Shown: positions 34,906 to 43,317, counted from the first letter of the stretch. The stretch: DNA of 64,000 nt from Rhodospirillum sp. (GCA_013822765.1 PNKY01000010.1:1-64000); one strand, 5' to 3'. Numbers and translations: made by a program. The notes: generated from the sequence alone by a model not told the origin.

Positions 34906-35799
34906 TCAGGCGCGCATCCCGATTGCGGGCGGGAAGTTGTCGTCGTCGGGTCCACGATAAGCGGGCGGGACCTGCTCGTAGTGGGAGAAGGCCATCGTGT
35001 GGCGGGCGCGGCCCTGCGTCATGTGCCTCAGCGTGCTGGGGTAGCCAAACAATCTGGCGAGCGGCACGAAGGCGGTGATCACCTGGAGGCCGTCCTGCGC
35101 GTCCATGCCGGTGATCTGGCCGCGCCGACTGTTCAGGTCGCCGATGACGTCGCCCATATGCTCCTGCGGCGTCGCCACTTCGACCTTCATCATCGGCTCC
35201 ATCAGCCGTGACCCGGCCCTCGGCATCGCGTCGCGGAAACAAGCACGAGCGGCGATCTCGAAAGTCTGCTTGGTCGAGTCCACGTCGTGATAGCCGCCGT
35301 CGAGCAAGATACATTTGATATCGATGACGGGGAAGCCGGCGATGCTCCCGGTCTCCTTTGCGGTCGCCAGGCCCCTTTCAACAGCAGGAATGAAGGCGTC
35401 GGGGATGGCGCCGCCGCGCACCGCGTTCTCGAACACGAAGCCGCTGCCCGGTTCGCCAGGCTGGAAGCGGATCCTGACCTTGGCATATTCGCCTTTGCCG
35501 CCGGTCTGGCGCTTGTGGGTGTAGTCCCACACGAGGATCTTGGTGATGGTCTCGCAATACTGCACCTGGGGCGCGCCGCAGTGGAAGTCCAGCCCTTTGC
35601 CGCGCTTCAGGATGTCGACCGCGCTATCCAGCTGCAGCTCGCTTTGCCCCCACAAGACGATCTCGTTGACGGGACCGACCGTAACGCCGAGCGTCGCATC
35701 CTCGGCGCACATCTCGTCGACCGCCGCGCGCAGCGTCAGTGCGGCCATGGCATCGGCGGGCACCAGCGGTACCGATATGACGTGTGTGACGGTCGACAT
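34906..35799 (-). CDS. EF-G-like protein with domains III-V only (no GTPase), copy 1
   Basis: 297 residues. It aligns with the C-terminal half of elongation factor G. Domain III: LTLRAAVDEMCAEDATLGV and LWGQSELQLDSAVDIL. Domain IV: PQVQYCETITK, QTGGKGEYAKVRIRF, AIPDAFIPAVERGL and GGYHDVDSTKQTFEIAA, which keeps the tip His. Domain V: LMEPMMKVEVATPQEHMGDVIGDLNSRRG, AFVPLARLFGYPSTLR, then HYEQVP. No P-loop, G domain or domain II exists in the frame or upstream. It could bind ribosomes without GTP hydrolysis, perhaps as a modulator or protection factor; this is inference. Confidence 0.85.
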   Translation of the reverse strand: MSTVTHVISVPLVPADAMAALTLRAAVDEMCAEDATLGVTVGPVNEIVLWGQSELQLDSAVDILKRGKGLDFHCGAPQVQYCETITKILVWDYTHKRQTGGKGEYAKVRIRFQPGEPGSGFVFENAVRGGAIPDAFIPAVERGLATAKETGSIAGFPVIDIKCILLDGGYHDVDSTKQTFEIAARACFRDAMPRAGSRLMEPMMKVEVATPQEHMGDVIGDLNSRRGQITGMDAQDGLQVITAFVPLARLFGYPSTLRHMTQGRARHTMAFSHYEQVPPAYRGPDDDNFPPAIGMRA

Positions 35800-35840
35800 G
35801 GCGGGACGCTAGCGCATCGGAACGCAAGGGTCTTGATGGC

Positions 35841-36731
35841 TCAAACGCGCATCGCGAGCGGCTGGCTGTCCTCGCCTTCGAGCCGCGGCGGCACTTCGCC
35901 GTAATGATCGAACGCCATGGTGGCGGCGCCGCGGCGCTGGGTCAGGGCGCGCAAGTCGTTCTCGTAGCCGGCGAGGTTGGCGAACGGCACCAGCGCGGTG
36001 ACCGAAGCGATGCTGCCGTGCATGGCGAGGCCCTGCATCTTGCCGCGCCGGTGGCCGAAGTCGGCGATCACGTCGCTGAGGAATTCCTCCGGCGTCAACG
36101 TCACCACCACCATCATCGGCTCCAGCAGCCACGGCCGCGCCCGTGGCAGCGCTTCGCGCAGGCCGAGGCGCGCAGCGATCTCGAACGCTTCGGCGGTAGA
36201 GTCGGAATCGGTCCAGCCGGCATCCAGCACGATGACCTGCAGATCGGTCAGCGGGAAGCCGTCGACGATGCCGGTGCGGCAGGCGGCGTGCACGCCGGCA
36301 TCGATCGCGCGCTGGAACTCGGGCAGCGGGATGTGCTCGGGAATCTCATCGGACGGGCAGCGGATCTCGGTCTCGATGCCGCAGCCGCGGGCGAGCGGCA
36401 CCAGCTGGAGGCGCAGCACGGCATATTGCGACGGGTCGGGCTGCTTGTGGGTATAGGTCCAGTCGACGGCGCGGGTGATGGTCTCGCGATACTGCACCTC
36501 CGGCAGGCCAACCTTGAACGAGAGGTCGGGCTGTCGCTGCAGGTGGCCGACCACCCATTCGAGCTGCGATTCGCTGATGCCCTTGAGGATGATCTCGTTG
36601 ACCGGCCCCACTTCGACGCCGAGGGTCGCGTCTTCGGCGCACATGGCGTCGAGACTAGCGCGCAGCTTGGTGGCGCCGCGCGCATCGCGCGGCTCGAGCG
36701 GGATGGAGAGGACGTGGGTGACGAGGGTCAT
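35841..36731 (-). CDS. EF-G-like protein with domains III-V only (no GTPase), copy 2 (diverged)
   Basis: 296 residues. Same layout as copy 1 (VTHVLSIPLEPRD, then MCAEDATLGVEVGPVNEIIL, PEVQYRETITR, DVIADFGHRRGKMQG, then LVPFANLAGYENDLRALTQRRG). Domain IV has diverged: loop TGGKGEY is replaced by QPDPSQY, and the tip His position reads GWTDSDSTAEAF. Its ATG overlaps the stop of the YcxB-like gene by 4 bases, and copy 1 follows 41 bases later, so the three genes form one operon. It lacks all GTP-binding motifs. Confidence 0.84.
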   Translation of the reverse strand: MTLVTHVLSIPLEPRDARGATKLRASLDAMCAEDATLGVEVGPVNEIILKGISESQLEWVVGHLQRQPDLSFKVGLPEVQYRETITRAVDWTYTHKQPDPSQYAVLRLQLVPLARGCGIETEIRCPSDEIPEHIPLPEFQRAIDAGVHAACRTGIVDGFPLTDLQVIVLDAGWTDSDSTAEAFEIAARLGLREALPRARPWLLEPMMVVVTLTPEEFLSDVIADFGHRRGKMQGLAMHGSIASVTALVPFANLAGYENDLRALTQRRGAATMAFDHYGEVPPRLEGEDSQPLAMRV

Positions 36732-37306
36732 GCTCGCGCTCGCCGCCGATCCCGCCAGCGCCGCCGCAGCTCGCGGCAGAAGTCCTCGACGTTCTGATTC
36801 TCGCACGCGGCCTTCGGCAGGGGGATTCCCTCGGCGGCCGAGAGATAGATGGTCAAGGTGTTCTTGTCGTCGACGATGTCCTCGATCGCGGTCCACGGGA
36901 TCGAGGTCGAAACGCCGGCGGCATTGATGGTGACGAATGCGTTCTCTTCCATCAGGAAGCGCCGGTTCGCCTTAAGGCTCTCGCGGCAAACCTCGGCGCA
37001 GCGCTTGTAGTAGACGTGCACCCAGACGCGCATCGCCACGGCGGCGAGGAACACGACCGCGGATGCCGTGTAGATCCAGGGGAGGCTCTGCACCCAGCGC
37101 GACTCCACGGCGATGAAGAGGATGGCGCCGATCACGCCCGCCGCAACCACCAGCGCGGCCTGATTGAGCCGGCTGCCGCCGACCGCCGCCATGCGGGACC
37201 TGAAGGTCTTCATGTGCGCGTGGAAGATCGCCAGCGCTTCCGACGCATTGGCATTGCGCGATTGAATCAGCTCGGCGACAAAAGTGCTGGACGACCCGGT
37301 CGTCAT
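36728..37306 (-). CDS. YcxB-like two-helix membrane protein
   Basis: 192 residues from ATG 37306, with GGGGAACG upstream. A cytosolic N terminus is followed by two transmembrane segments (ALVVAAGVIGAILFIAVE and LPWIYTASAVVFLAAVAMRVW). The C-terminal cytosolic part FVTINAAGVSTSIPWTAIEDIVDDKNTLTIYLS, then GIPLPKAA, resembles the YcxB-like domain. It is the first gene of an operon with the two GTPase-less EF-G proteins (4-base overlap with the next gene), suggesting the membrane protein works with them. Confidence 0.72.
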   Translation of the reverse strand: MTTGSSSTFVAELIQSRNANASEALAIFHAHMKTFRSRMAAVGGSRLNQAALVVAAGVIGAILFIAVESRWVQSLPWIYTASAVVFLAAVAMRVWVHVYYKRCAEVCRESLKANRRFLMEENAFVTINAAGVSTSIPWTAIEDIVDDKNTLTIYLSAAEGIPLPKAACENQNVEDFCRELRRRWRDRRRARA

Positions 37307-37460
37307 CGTCGTTCCCCAACTCTGACTATGACTATCGGCCGAGCCTAGCGAGCGCTGGTTAATCAAACGTTGGGAAAGCGGACCTTATCGCGGTGGACGA
37401 AGCGGTCTACTTGATCGCATCGCTTTCGATGAAAATGCTCCGGACTTCGCGCCGCGCGCG

Positions 37461-38150
37461 TCACGCGGTGATGGTGAACTCTGCGGGAAAATCCATGCCC
37501 TCGATCGCCACCACGCGCGCGGGCGCGCCGTCGAGGCCGGCGAGCTTCAGCGGCAATGCGAGGATGGCGCAGCGCGGTGCGCTGATGCGGCTGAGGTTGT
37601 GGACATACTCGATATTGTAGATCTCGGCGCCGAGGATGCGGTGGTGGATCGGGCAATCCTCGCCGCGGAAGCCGGGCTGGCGCACGGCGAACTCCTCGGA
37701 GAAATCGTAGACCACCGCCTTCGCGCCCCGCTCCACCAGCCAGTCGGCTGCGCTGGTGTCGAGATAGGGGCCGTCCTTCCAGAACGCCGGCTGCCCCCAG
37801 TGCTGGTCGCTCCAGCCGGTGCGCAGGATGACGATGTCGCCGCGACGGACATGACGGCCGCGATCCTCCAGCGTGTCGGCGGCAATGCCCTTCTCGGCGC
37901 CGTGGTCGTCGAGCGGGATCAGGGCGGCGGCGCCCATGAGCTTGCCGATCGGCGCCGCATCGATGCCGTGCGCGCCTTCGATGAAATGGTTGGGGGCGTC
38001 GACGTGGGTGGCGTAGTGGGCGAACATCGAGAAGGACGAGCCCTGCCAGCCGCAGGTCTCGAAGCTGTAGGGGGTCGAGAAGGCGACCTCCAGCCCCAGC
38101 CGTCCGTCGCCGTGCCGCACCGGAATGGACAGGTCGATGAGGGTGGGCAT
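37461..38150 (-). CDS. Cyclase/kynurenine formamidase-like hydrolase
   Basis: 229 residues from ATG 38150. The metal-binding motif is FAHYATHVDAPNHF (His-x3-Asp-x3-His), followed by IPLDDHGAEKGI and DIVILRTGWSDQHWG, as in the cyclase family of Mn or Zn amidohydrolases. NIEYVHNLSRI and FPAEFTITA are late family blocks. The reaction could be hydrolysis of N-formylkynurenine or a related amide or lactone; the substrate is unproven. Confidence 0.9.
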   Translation of the reverse strand: MPTLIDLSIPVRHGDGRLGLEVAFSTPYSFETCGWQGSSFSMFAHYATHVDAPNHFIEGAHGIDAAPIGKLMGAAALIPLDDHGAEKGIAADTLEDRGRHVRRGDIVILRTGWSDQHWGQPAFWKDGPYLDTSAADWLVERGAKAVVYDFSEEFAVRQPGFRGEDCPIHHRILGAEIYNIEYVHNLSRISAPRCAILALPLKLAGLDGAPARVVAIEGMDFPAEFTITA

Positions 38151-38286
38151 GCGGCTTTCTCCTGCGGGCGGCCTCGTCACGGCGATGCCAAGGGACTATA
38201 AGGAGAAGACCGCGCCGCTGTCCAAGTGCAGGCGCCGGCGCGGCCGCCATCCGATAAATCCCAATAACAACCCCTGGGAGGGAACA

Positions 38287-38520
38287 ATGGCCGAGAGCGT
38301 CTACAAGGTCCTGGAGCTGATCGGAACCAGCACGAAATCCTGGGAGGATGCGGCGATGGCCGCGGTCAAGCGCGCTTCGCGCACGCTGCGCGACCTGCGC
38401 GTGGCGGAAGTGGTGGAGCAGGACTTGGTGATCACCAACGGCAAGGTCGAGGCCTTCCGCACCAAGCTCAAGCTGTCGTTCAAATACGAGGACGAGCCGG
38501 CGCGCAAGAAGGGGCGCTAG
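38287..38520 (+). CDS. Dodecin flavin-binding protein
   Basis: 77 residues with a GGGAGGGAA ribosome site. Sequence VYKVLELIGTSTKSWEDAAMAAVKRASRTLRDLRVAEVVEQDLVI, then VEAFRTKLKLSFKYE, is the beta-alpha-beta-beta dodecin fold. It assembles into 12-mers that bind and store flavins (FMN/riboflavin or lumichrome). The W/E pair in the binding groove is present as SWEDA. Slightly long C-terminal tail (DEPARKKGR). Confidence 0.95.
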   Translation: MAESVYKVLELIGTSTKSWEDAAMAAVKRASRTLRDLRVAEVVEQDLVITNGKVEAFRTKLKLSFKYEDEPARKKGR

Positions 38521-38579
38521 CGCCGCATCCCATCGCGTTGTCTTGTCCTAGACCGGCATAGCAACTCGATGAGGGTAAG

Positions 38580-39014
38580 GTGGTAAAGTGCTGTCTCGAA
38601 CCCACGCAGGAGGCGGGCCGCGCGTTTTTCCAGCGCGGCATCGCGGGACCTGTCGTCATGCTCAACCTGCTGCGGTTCCGTGCGGTGGCGGACTATGCCG
38701 CCAATCCAGAGCTGGCGCCGCCGGCGCCAATCAGCGGGGCAGAAGCGTTCGATCGCTATGTTGCCCATACCCTGCCGTACCTGGAGCGTAGCGGCGGGTC
38801 GCTGATGTTTGTAGGCGCTGGCGGTCCGTTCCTGATCGGGCCAATGGACGAATGCTGGGACCGCGTCATGCTGGTGCGGCAGAGCAGCGTGCAATCTTTT
38901 TTGGCGTTTGCGCAGGACGCCGGCTATTTGGCGGGGCTTGGTCACCGCACCGCGGCGCTTGCCGATTCCCGGCTGCTGCCGCTGGTCGAGCTGCCGGCGC
39001 AGGCGCTAGGATAG
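38580..39014 (+). CDS. DUF1330-like dimeric alpha-beta barrel protein
   Basis: 144 residues with a GTG start. VVMLNLLRFRAVADY, then GAEAFDRYVAHTLPYLERSGGSLMFVG, then WDRVMLVRQSSVQSFLAFAQDAGYLAGLGHRTAALADSRLLPL fits the DUF1330 pattern. The family role is unknown. It precedes an acyl-CoA-dehydrogenase-type gene on the same strand by 25 bases and may be co-transcribed. Confidence 0.82.
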   Translation: MVKCCLEPTQEAGRAFFQRGIAGPVVMLNLLRFRAVADYAANPELAPPAPISGAEAFDRYVAHTLPYLERSGGSLMFVGAGGPFLIGPMDECWDRVMLVRQSSVQSFLAFAQDAGYLAGLGHRTAALADSRLLPLVELPAQALG

Positions 39015-39039
39015 GGCCAAAGAAGCTGCGGGGGTTCCC

Positions 39040-39978
39040 ATGAAACCGCTGGAAACGGTGGCCGTCATCGGCAACGGCATCATCGGGCACGGCATCGCCC
39101 AGGTGTTCGCGATGGCGGGCAAACGCGTCAAGATGATCGGGCGCGACGAGGCTTCGCTCGGCCGCGCGCTGGACAAGATCAGCGTCAGCCTCACCGACTT
39201 CGCGCGCCACGGGCTGATCGAGCAGGCGGCGATCCCGGGCATTCTGACGCGCGTCGTGCCGTCGGTCCGGCTGGAGGATGCGGCGGAGGCGCAGCTGGTG
39301 ATCGAAGCGGTGACGGAAGACCTGGCGCTGAAGCGCGGCCTGTTCGGGCGGCTGGACAAGGTCTGCGCGCCGTCGGTGGTGCTGGCATCGTCGAGCGGCC
39401 AGCCGGCGAGCGCGCTGATCGCCGAGGTCGCGCATCCCGAGCGCGTGATCGCGACGCATTTCTGGTATCCGCCGCAGCTGATCCCGCTGGTCGAGGTGTG
39501 CGCGAGCAAGCAGACCCTGGTGGACGTCACGCTGTGGGTGTGCGAGGTGCTGCGCGAAGCGGGCAAGGAGCCGGCGGTGATCGACCAGGAGATTCCAGGC
39601 TTTATCGGCAACCGCCTGCAATTCGCGCTGCTGCGCGAGGCCTGGGCGCTGTGGGCGAGCGGCGCCGCCAGCGCGGAGGCGATCGATGCCGTGGTGCGCC
39701 ACAGCTTCGGACGCCGCCTCGGCATCACCGGGCCGCTCGAATCGGCCGACGCCGGCGGGCTTTTCACCATGTACCATTTCGGCAAGTCGCTGATCCCGCA
39801 CCTGGATGCGCGGCCGGAGCCCGACCCCGCGATCGCCAGGCTGGTGGCCGACGGCGCCAACGGCATCGCCAACGGCCGTGGCGTGCGGCAATGGACCGAG
39901 CGCGACGGCCAGGCGCTGATCGCCGCGCGGATGGAAGAGCTGTTCCGCTGGCTGAAGGCGGATCGCGCCAGGAAATAG
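39040..39978 (+). CDS. 3-hydroxyacyl-CoA dehydrogenase (NAD-binding) family protein
   Basis: 312 residues. The Rossmann loop is AVIGNGIIGHGIAQVFAMAG. Catalytic-type blocks are LVIEAVTEDLALKRGLFGRLD, then SSSGQPASALIAEVAHPERVIATHFWYPPQLIPLVEV with the active His in ATHFWYPP, and GFIGNRLQFALLREAWAL. The C-terminal dimer domain has the pattern FGRRLGITGPLESADAGGL. Members oxidise 3-hydroxyacyl-CoAs or related hydroxy acids such as carnitine; the exact substrate is uncertain. The DUF1772 gene follows 2 bases downstream. Confidence 0.92.
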   Translation: MKPLETVAVIGNGIIGHGIAQVFAMAGKRVKMIGRDEASLGRALDKISVSLTDFARHGLIEQAAIPGILTRVVPSVRLEDAAEAQLVIEAVTEDLALKRGLFGRLDKVCAPSVVLASSSGQPASALIAEVAHPERVIATHFWYPPQLIPLVEVCASKQTLVDVTLWVCEVLREAGKEPAVIDQEIPGFIGNRLQFALLREAWALWASGAASAEAIDAVVRHSFGRRLGITGPLESADAGGLFTMYHFGKSLIPHLDARPEPDPAIARLVADGANGIANGRGVRQWTERDGQALIAARMEELFRWLKADRARK

Positions 39979-39980
39979 CA

Positions 39981-40406
39981 ATGCTCGTTGGTCCGCTCGC
40001 CCTCATCGCCGCCGCTCTGTTCACCGGCGCGGCCATCTATGTCTCGGTGGCGGAGCAGCCGGCGCGGCTGGCGCTCGACGATCGCGCGGCGCTGGCGGAG
40101 TGGCGGCCGGCCTATGCGCGCGGCGCGCCCATGCAGGCGTCGCTGGCGATCGTCGGATTCCTGCTCGGTCTCGCGGCGTGGTGGCAGAGCGGCGCGTGGC
40201 TGTGGCTCGTCGGCGCAGTGCTGCTGGTCGCGAACTGGCCCTATACGCTGGTTTGCGTCATGCCGGTCAACCGCAAGCTGGAAGCGATCGAGGCCGGGCC
40301 GGACAGCCGTGCGCTGATGCAGCTGTGGGGCCGGTTGCATGCCGGCCGCAGCCTGCTCGGCTGCGGCGCGGTCATCTGCATGCTGGGGGCGTCGATCACC
40401 TGGTAG
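39981..40406 (+). CDS. DUF1772 membrane protein
   Basis: 141 residues with four predicted transmembrane helices (LVGPLALIAAALFTGAAIYVSV, ASLAIVGFLLGLAAWW, WLWLVGAVLLVANWPYTLVCV, GCGAVICMLGASITW). NWPYTLVCVMPVNRKLEAI and the terminal RSLLG are DUF1772 (anthrone-oxygenase-like) features. It starts 2 bases after the dehydrogenase stop, so it is in the same operon, and its end overlaps the convergent hydrolase by 11 bases. Confidence 0.88.
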   Translation: MLVGPLALIAAALFTGAAIYVSVAEQPARLALDDRAALAEWRPAYARGAPMQASLAIVGFLLGLAAWWQSGAWLWLVGAVLLVANWPYTLVCVMPVNRKLEAIEAGPDSRALMQLWGRLHAGRSLLGCGAVICMLGASITW

Positions 40407-41337
40407 CGGGCAGGCGCGCGAGGAAATCGAGCATGGCGGCGGCGATCTCGGGCTCGTGCGCCTCCAGCGCGAAGTGGCCGCCGTCCAGCACGTGCACCTC
40501 GGCGTTCGGCACCAGGGCCTTGAACTTTTTCATGCCGGCGACGGTGAACACCGGATCGTTCTTGCCCCAGGTGATGAGCATGGGCGGCTGCAGCTCCTGC
40601 AGGAACTGCTGCCACTTCGGATAGTTCGCGACGTTGTCGCGATACTGATAGAGCAGCTCGAGCTGGACGCGGTCGTTGCCGGGGCGGTCGAGGCCGCGCT
40701 GGTCGCTGGTCCAGGCATCGGGGCTGACCAGCTCCAGGTGCGGTTCGCCGGTGACGTACTGCCACTTGGTGCCGTCGGCGGTGATGATGTCGCGCACCGG
40801 CTTCTCGGTCGCGGTGGTGCGCTCCTTCCAATAGGCCTGCAGCGGCGCGGTATTCACCGGGTCCCAGCCTTCGATGCTGACGACCGCGTTCTGCACCACG
40901 ATGCCTCGTACCCGCTCCGGATGCTTGATGGCGAGGCGGATGCCGATCGGCCCGCCGTAATCCTGCAGGTAGAGCACGTAGGAGGTGAGGCCGAGCTTCT
41001 CGGTGAAGCCCTCGACCACGTCGGCGAGCTTGGGGAAGCTGTAATCGAACTGGTCGACCGACGGCGCGCTGGAATAGCCGAAGCCGGGATAGTCCGGCGC
41101 GACCACGTGATACCGGGCTGCGAGGTCGGGAATGAGGTTGCGGAACATGTGCGAGGAGGAGGGGAAGCCGTGCAGCAGCAGCACGGTCGGCGCGTCCGCC
41201 GGGCCGGCCTCGCGATAGAAGATGTCGAGGCCGTCGACCGCGACGGTCTTGTAGGCGACCTCGTCGGCGGCGGCCGGCAGGGCGAACCCGCTCAACGCCA
41301 GCGCGCCGGCGGCCAGGAGGCGGTGGATTTTGACCAT
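40396..41337 (-). CDS. Secreted alpha/beta hydrolase, haloalkane dehalogenase/epoxide hydrolase type
   Basis: 313 residues with signal peptide (MVKIHRLLAAGALALSGFALPAAA). HGFPSSSHMFRNLIPDLA supplies the oxyanion region. The nucleophile is an Asp (D126, LYLQDYGGPIGIRLA) rather than Ser, which marks dehalogenase/epoxide-hydrolase chemistry. The acid is in TWGKNDPVFTV and the base His in LDGGHFALEAHEP. Expected in the periplasm. It is divergent from the CGNR regulator, with a clear dyad between them, so it is probably regulated by that protein. Confidence 0.9.
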   Translation of the reverse strand: MVKIHRLLAAGALALSGFALPAAADEVAYKTVAVDGLDIFYREAGPADAPTVLLLHGFPSSSHMFRNLIPDLAARYHVVAPDYPGFGYSSAPSVDQFDYSFPKLADVVEGFTEKLGLTSYVLYLQDYGGPIGIRLAIKHPERVRGIVVQNAVVSIEGWDPVNTAPLQAYWKERTTATEKPVRDIITADGTKWQYVTGEPHLELVSPDAWTSDQRGLDRPGNDRVQLELLYQYRDNVANYPKWQQFLQELQPPMLITWGKNDPVFTVAGMKKFKALVPNAEVHVLDGGHFALEAHEPEIAAAMLDFLARLPATR

Positions 41338-41348
41338 GGGGGCTCCGT

Positions 41349-41383
41349 GTGTTACCGTTCAAGCAGCTATTTAACGGTTACAC
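41349..41383. promoter_or_regulatory. Inverted repeat between the hydrolase and the CGNR regulator
   Basis: GTGTTACCGTT and AACGGTTACAC are inverted arms matching at 10 of 11 positions with a 13-base spacer. A further GTAACC half-site follows at 41391. It lies in the shared control region of two divergent genes, and a CGNR dimer is the likely ligand. Confidence 0.65.
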
Positions 41384-41424
41384 ATACGATGTAACCTGTC
41401 AATATGCTTTTGAGAGGTGTCACG

Positions 41425-41988
41425 ATGAGCGACCAGGCTGCGCAAGAAGTGCGGGACGGCTTTCTCTTTCTCGGCGGAAGGCTGTGGCTCGATTTCCTGA
41501 ACTCGGCGCCGGCCACCATGGGCGAGCTGATCGCGCGGCCGGACGACCTGGCGCGCTGGGCCAAGGCGGCGGGGATCGATCGCGCCGGGCGTCCCGCTTT
41601 CGCGAAGGAAGATGTCGCGGCCGCGCATGCGTTGCGCGGCGCGCTCGGCGGGATCTACCGCGCGCTGAGCGAGGGGGCGGCGGCGCCGGTGCGTGCGATC
41701 GCGGAGGTAAACCGGCACCTGGCGGTGGCGCCGCGCCTGCGCCGCGTCGAGTCCGCGAAGGGATCGCTGCAGGTCAGCGAGAGTATCGACAGCGACCTGT
41801 TCGGGCGCGTCGCTTCCGACTTTGCTGACTTCATCGCGGGCTTCGAGCCGCACCGGCTGCGCAAGTGCGGCGGCGAGGAGTGCAGCCTGGTGTTCTACGA
41901 CACTGCGCGCAACGCGACCCGCCGCTGGTGCTCGATGGCGGCTTGCGGCAACCGGCACAAGGTGGCGCGCTACCGCGCGCGCGGGTGA
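41425..41988 (+). CDS. CGNR zinc-finger (ABATE domain) regulator
   Basis: 187 residues from ATG 41425, which has an AGAGGT site; an in-frame ATG at 41404 is possible. The N-terminal ABATE domain (FLGGRLWLDFLNSAPATMGELIARPDDLARWAKAAG) is followed by a C-terminal zinc finger KCGGEECSLVFYDTARNATRRWCSMAACGNRHKVARYRAR. The four Cys (CGGEEC, WCSMAACGN) bind Zn. CGNR proteins are stress or small-molecule transcription regulators, here probably of the divergent hydrolase. Confidence 0.92.
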   Translation: MSDQAAQEVRDGFLFLGGRLWLDFLNSAPATMGELIARPDDLARWAKAAGIDRAGRPAFAKEDVAAAHALRGALGGIYRALSEGAAAPVRAIAEVNRHLAVAPRLRRVESAKGSLQVSESIDSDLFGRVASDFADFIAGFEPHRLRKCGGEECSLVFYDTARNATRRWCSMAACGNRHKVARYRARG

Positions 41989-42004
41989 CCAACGCAGGGC
42001 GCGG

Positions 42005-42187
42005 TTACGTCACCGTGACATCGAGGCGCCGGCACAGCGCGTCGAGCTCGGCCTCGGTCAGCGGCGTCTGCGCGCCTCCGGCAGTCGCGACGTAGTAGAA
42101 GCTCTGCCGCAGGCGCGGCGCCGATTGCCAGGCGCGCAAGGCGGCGATGATGGTGTCGCGCTCGCGGCTGTTGATGTTCGGCAGCAT
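42005..42187 (-). CDS. Small conserved-type protein downstream of a DUF1127 gene
   Basis: 60 residues: MLPNINSRERDTIIAALRAW, then QSFYYVATAGGAQTPLTEAE and DALCRRLDVTV. It is a small helical protein of the kind (RERDTIxAALRxWQ) seen in many Rhizobiales-like genomes. It follows the DUF1127 gene by 11 bases and is likely co-transcribed. Function unknown. Confidence 0.72.
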   Translation of the reverse strand: MLPNINSRERDTIIAALRAWQSAPRLRQSFYYVATAGGAQTPLTEAELDALCRRLDVTVT

Positions 42188-42198
42188 GATCGCCCCCT

Positions 42199-42411
42199 TT
42201 AGCGGCGCCAGAAAGCTTTGCGCGTTTCGCCGTCGGCATCGGCGCGCGTGACGCCGATGTCCTTCAGCACGTGATCGCTTAGCCCGGCGAGCTGGCGCCG
42301 CTCGCGGCGGCGCTGCAGCCAGAGCAGCAGGACATCAAAGGACTTCGACAGAGTGGATGGAACGCGCCGGTGGGCCGGAACGATTCCTCCGGTTCTCCAG
42401 ATCTCAGACAT
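42199..42411 (-). CDS. DUF1127 (YjiS-like) small basic protein
   Basis: 70 residues from ATG 42411. The DUF1127 core is LLLWLQRRRERRQLAGLSDHVLKDIGVTRADADGETRKAFWR. Such proteins are small, Arg-rich and often phosphate- or stress-responsive; in some alphaproteobacteria they influence RNA turnover. It is the first gene of a two-gene unit with the 60-residue protein. Confidence 0.93.
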   Translation of the reverse strand: MSEIWRTGGIVPAHRRVPSTLSKSFDVLLLWLQRRRERRQLAGLSDHVLKDIGVTRADADGETRKAFWRR

Positions 42412-42643
42412 GGCAATCCCTCTCGCAGCAGCGCCACGTTCGCGGAGAGAAGCAGCCCGGACTGCCGCGCTCGGCAGGCCCATCACCCCCGAATTGTCTC
42501 GCGACACTCTGGGTGAGTGCCGCGCAATTCGCGATTTGGCGAGACAGGCATTAGGGAGCGGCCGCGGTGGAAATCAAGCGCGGTTGAGTGAACTACATCA
42601 CAGAATCTTGTCGCCTTACAACAGATCGCGGCGTGATCGCCGC

Positions 42644-43243
42644 CTAGCGCGCGCTGTCGTGCCAGCGCGGCCTGAATCCATTCGCAAGAATGGTCACGAA
42701 CAGCGGCGGAGTGATCAGCGTCGCGTGCTTCATCGCGCGGCGCGGCCGTGCATCGCCGTAGCCCTCGAACGACCAGCGTAGCAGGCGATCGCCGCGCACC
42801 GCATGGGGCACACCCTCAATTGCGACCATGGCGGCATCAGGGAGGTCGGCGATGGCGCGCTTTTGCGTGACGGCTTTCTGGCGCGAGGCGAAGCGCTGCT
42901 CATGCAGGATGCGGTCGGCGGCGTCGGCCATCAGCGGCGACGCGGCGAGCGAGAGAAAGTGCTGCGCGTCCTTGCGCCGGCAGAAGAAGCACGGCCGGTG
43001 CCCGGCGGCGAGCGCTGTCACCTCATCGAGGAAGAAGACCGAGGTATAGTACTGCCCCATCGCATCATGCTTGGCGTTCTTGTAGTGCAGATCGCAGCAG
43101 ATCCAGTGCCGGCTGCACCAGCGCCGCTTGCCGAGCGTGCGGTCGTCGCGATGAAACTTGCCGCCGCGATTGCCCATCATGGTGCCGTGCGCCGGTGTGG
43201 CGATGAGGTCGCCGAAAGGGTTGACGCGATTCTGCAGGGGCAT
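42644..43243 (-). CDS. Conserved-type Cys/His-rich protein of unknown function
   Basis: 199 residues. Conserved-looking blocks are MGNRGGKFHRDDRTLGKRRWCSRHWICCDLHYK, then VFFLDEVTALAAGHRPCFFCRRKDAQHF. Cys in WICCDLH and PCFFCRR with nearby His suggest a zinc-binding fold, perhaps like the Ada metal-binding or an HNH-related module. I recall similar hypothetical proteins in Alphaproteobacteria but no named function. No operon partner is evident. Confidence 0.68.
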   Translation of the reverse strand: MPLQNRVNPFGDLIATPAHGTMMGNRGGKFHRDDRTLGKRRWCSRHWICCDLHYKNAKHDAMGQYYTSVFFLDEVTALAAGHRPCFFCRRKDAQHFLSLAASPLMADAADRILHEQRFASRQKAVTQKRAIADLPDAAMVAIEGVPHAVRGDRLLRWSFEGYGDARPRRAMKHATLITPPLFVTILANGFRPRWHDSAR

Positions 43244-43317
43244 TGGACAGCATGCGTTCGATCAAGGGGCGGGCAGAGTGAGATAGACCTTGGGCAGTTC
43301 CTGTCAGGGGCGTGGCA

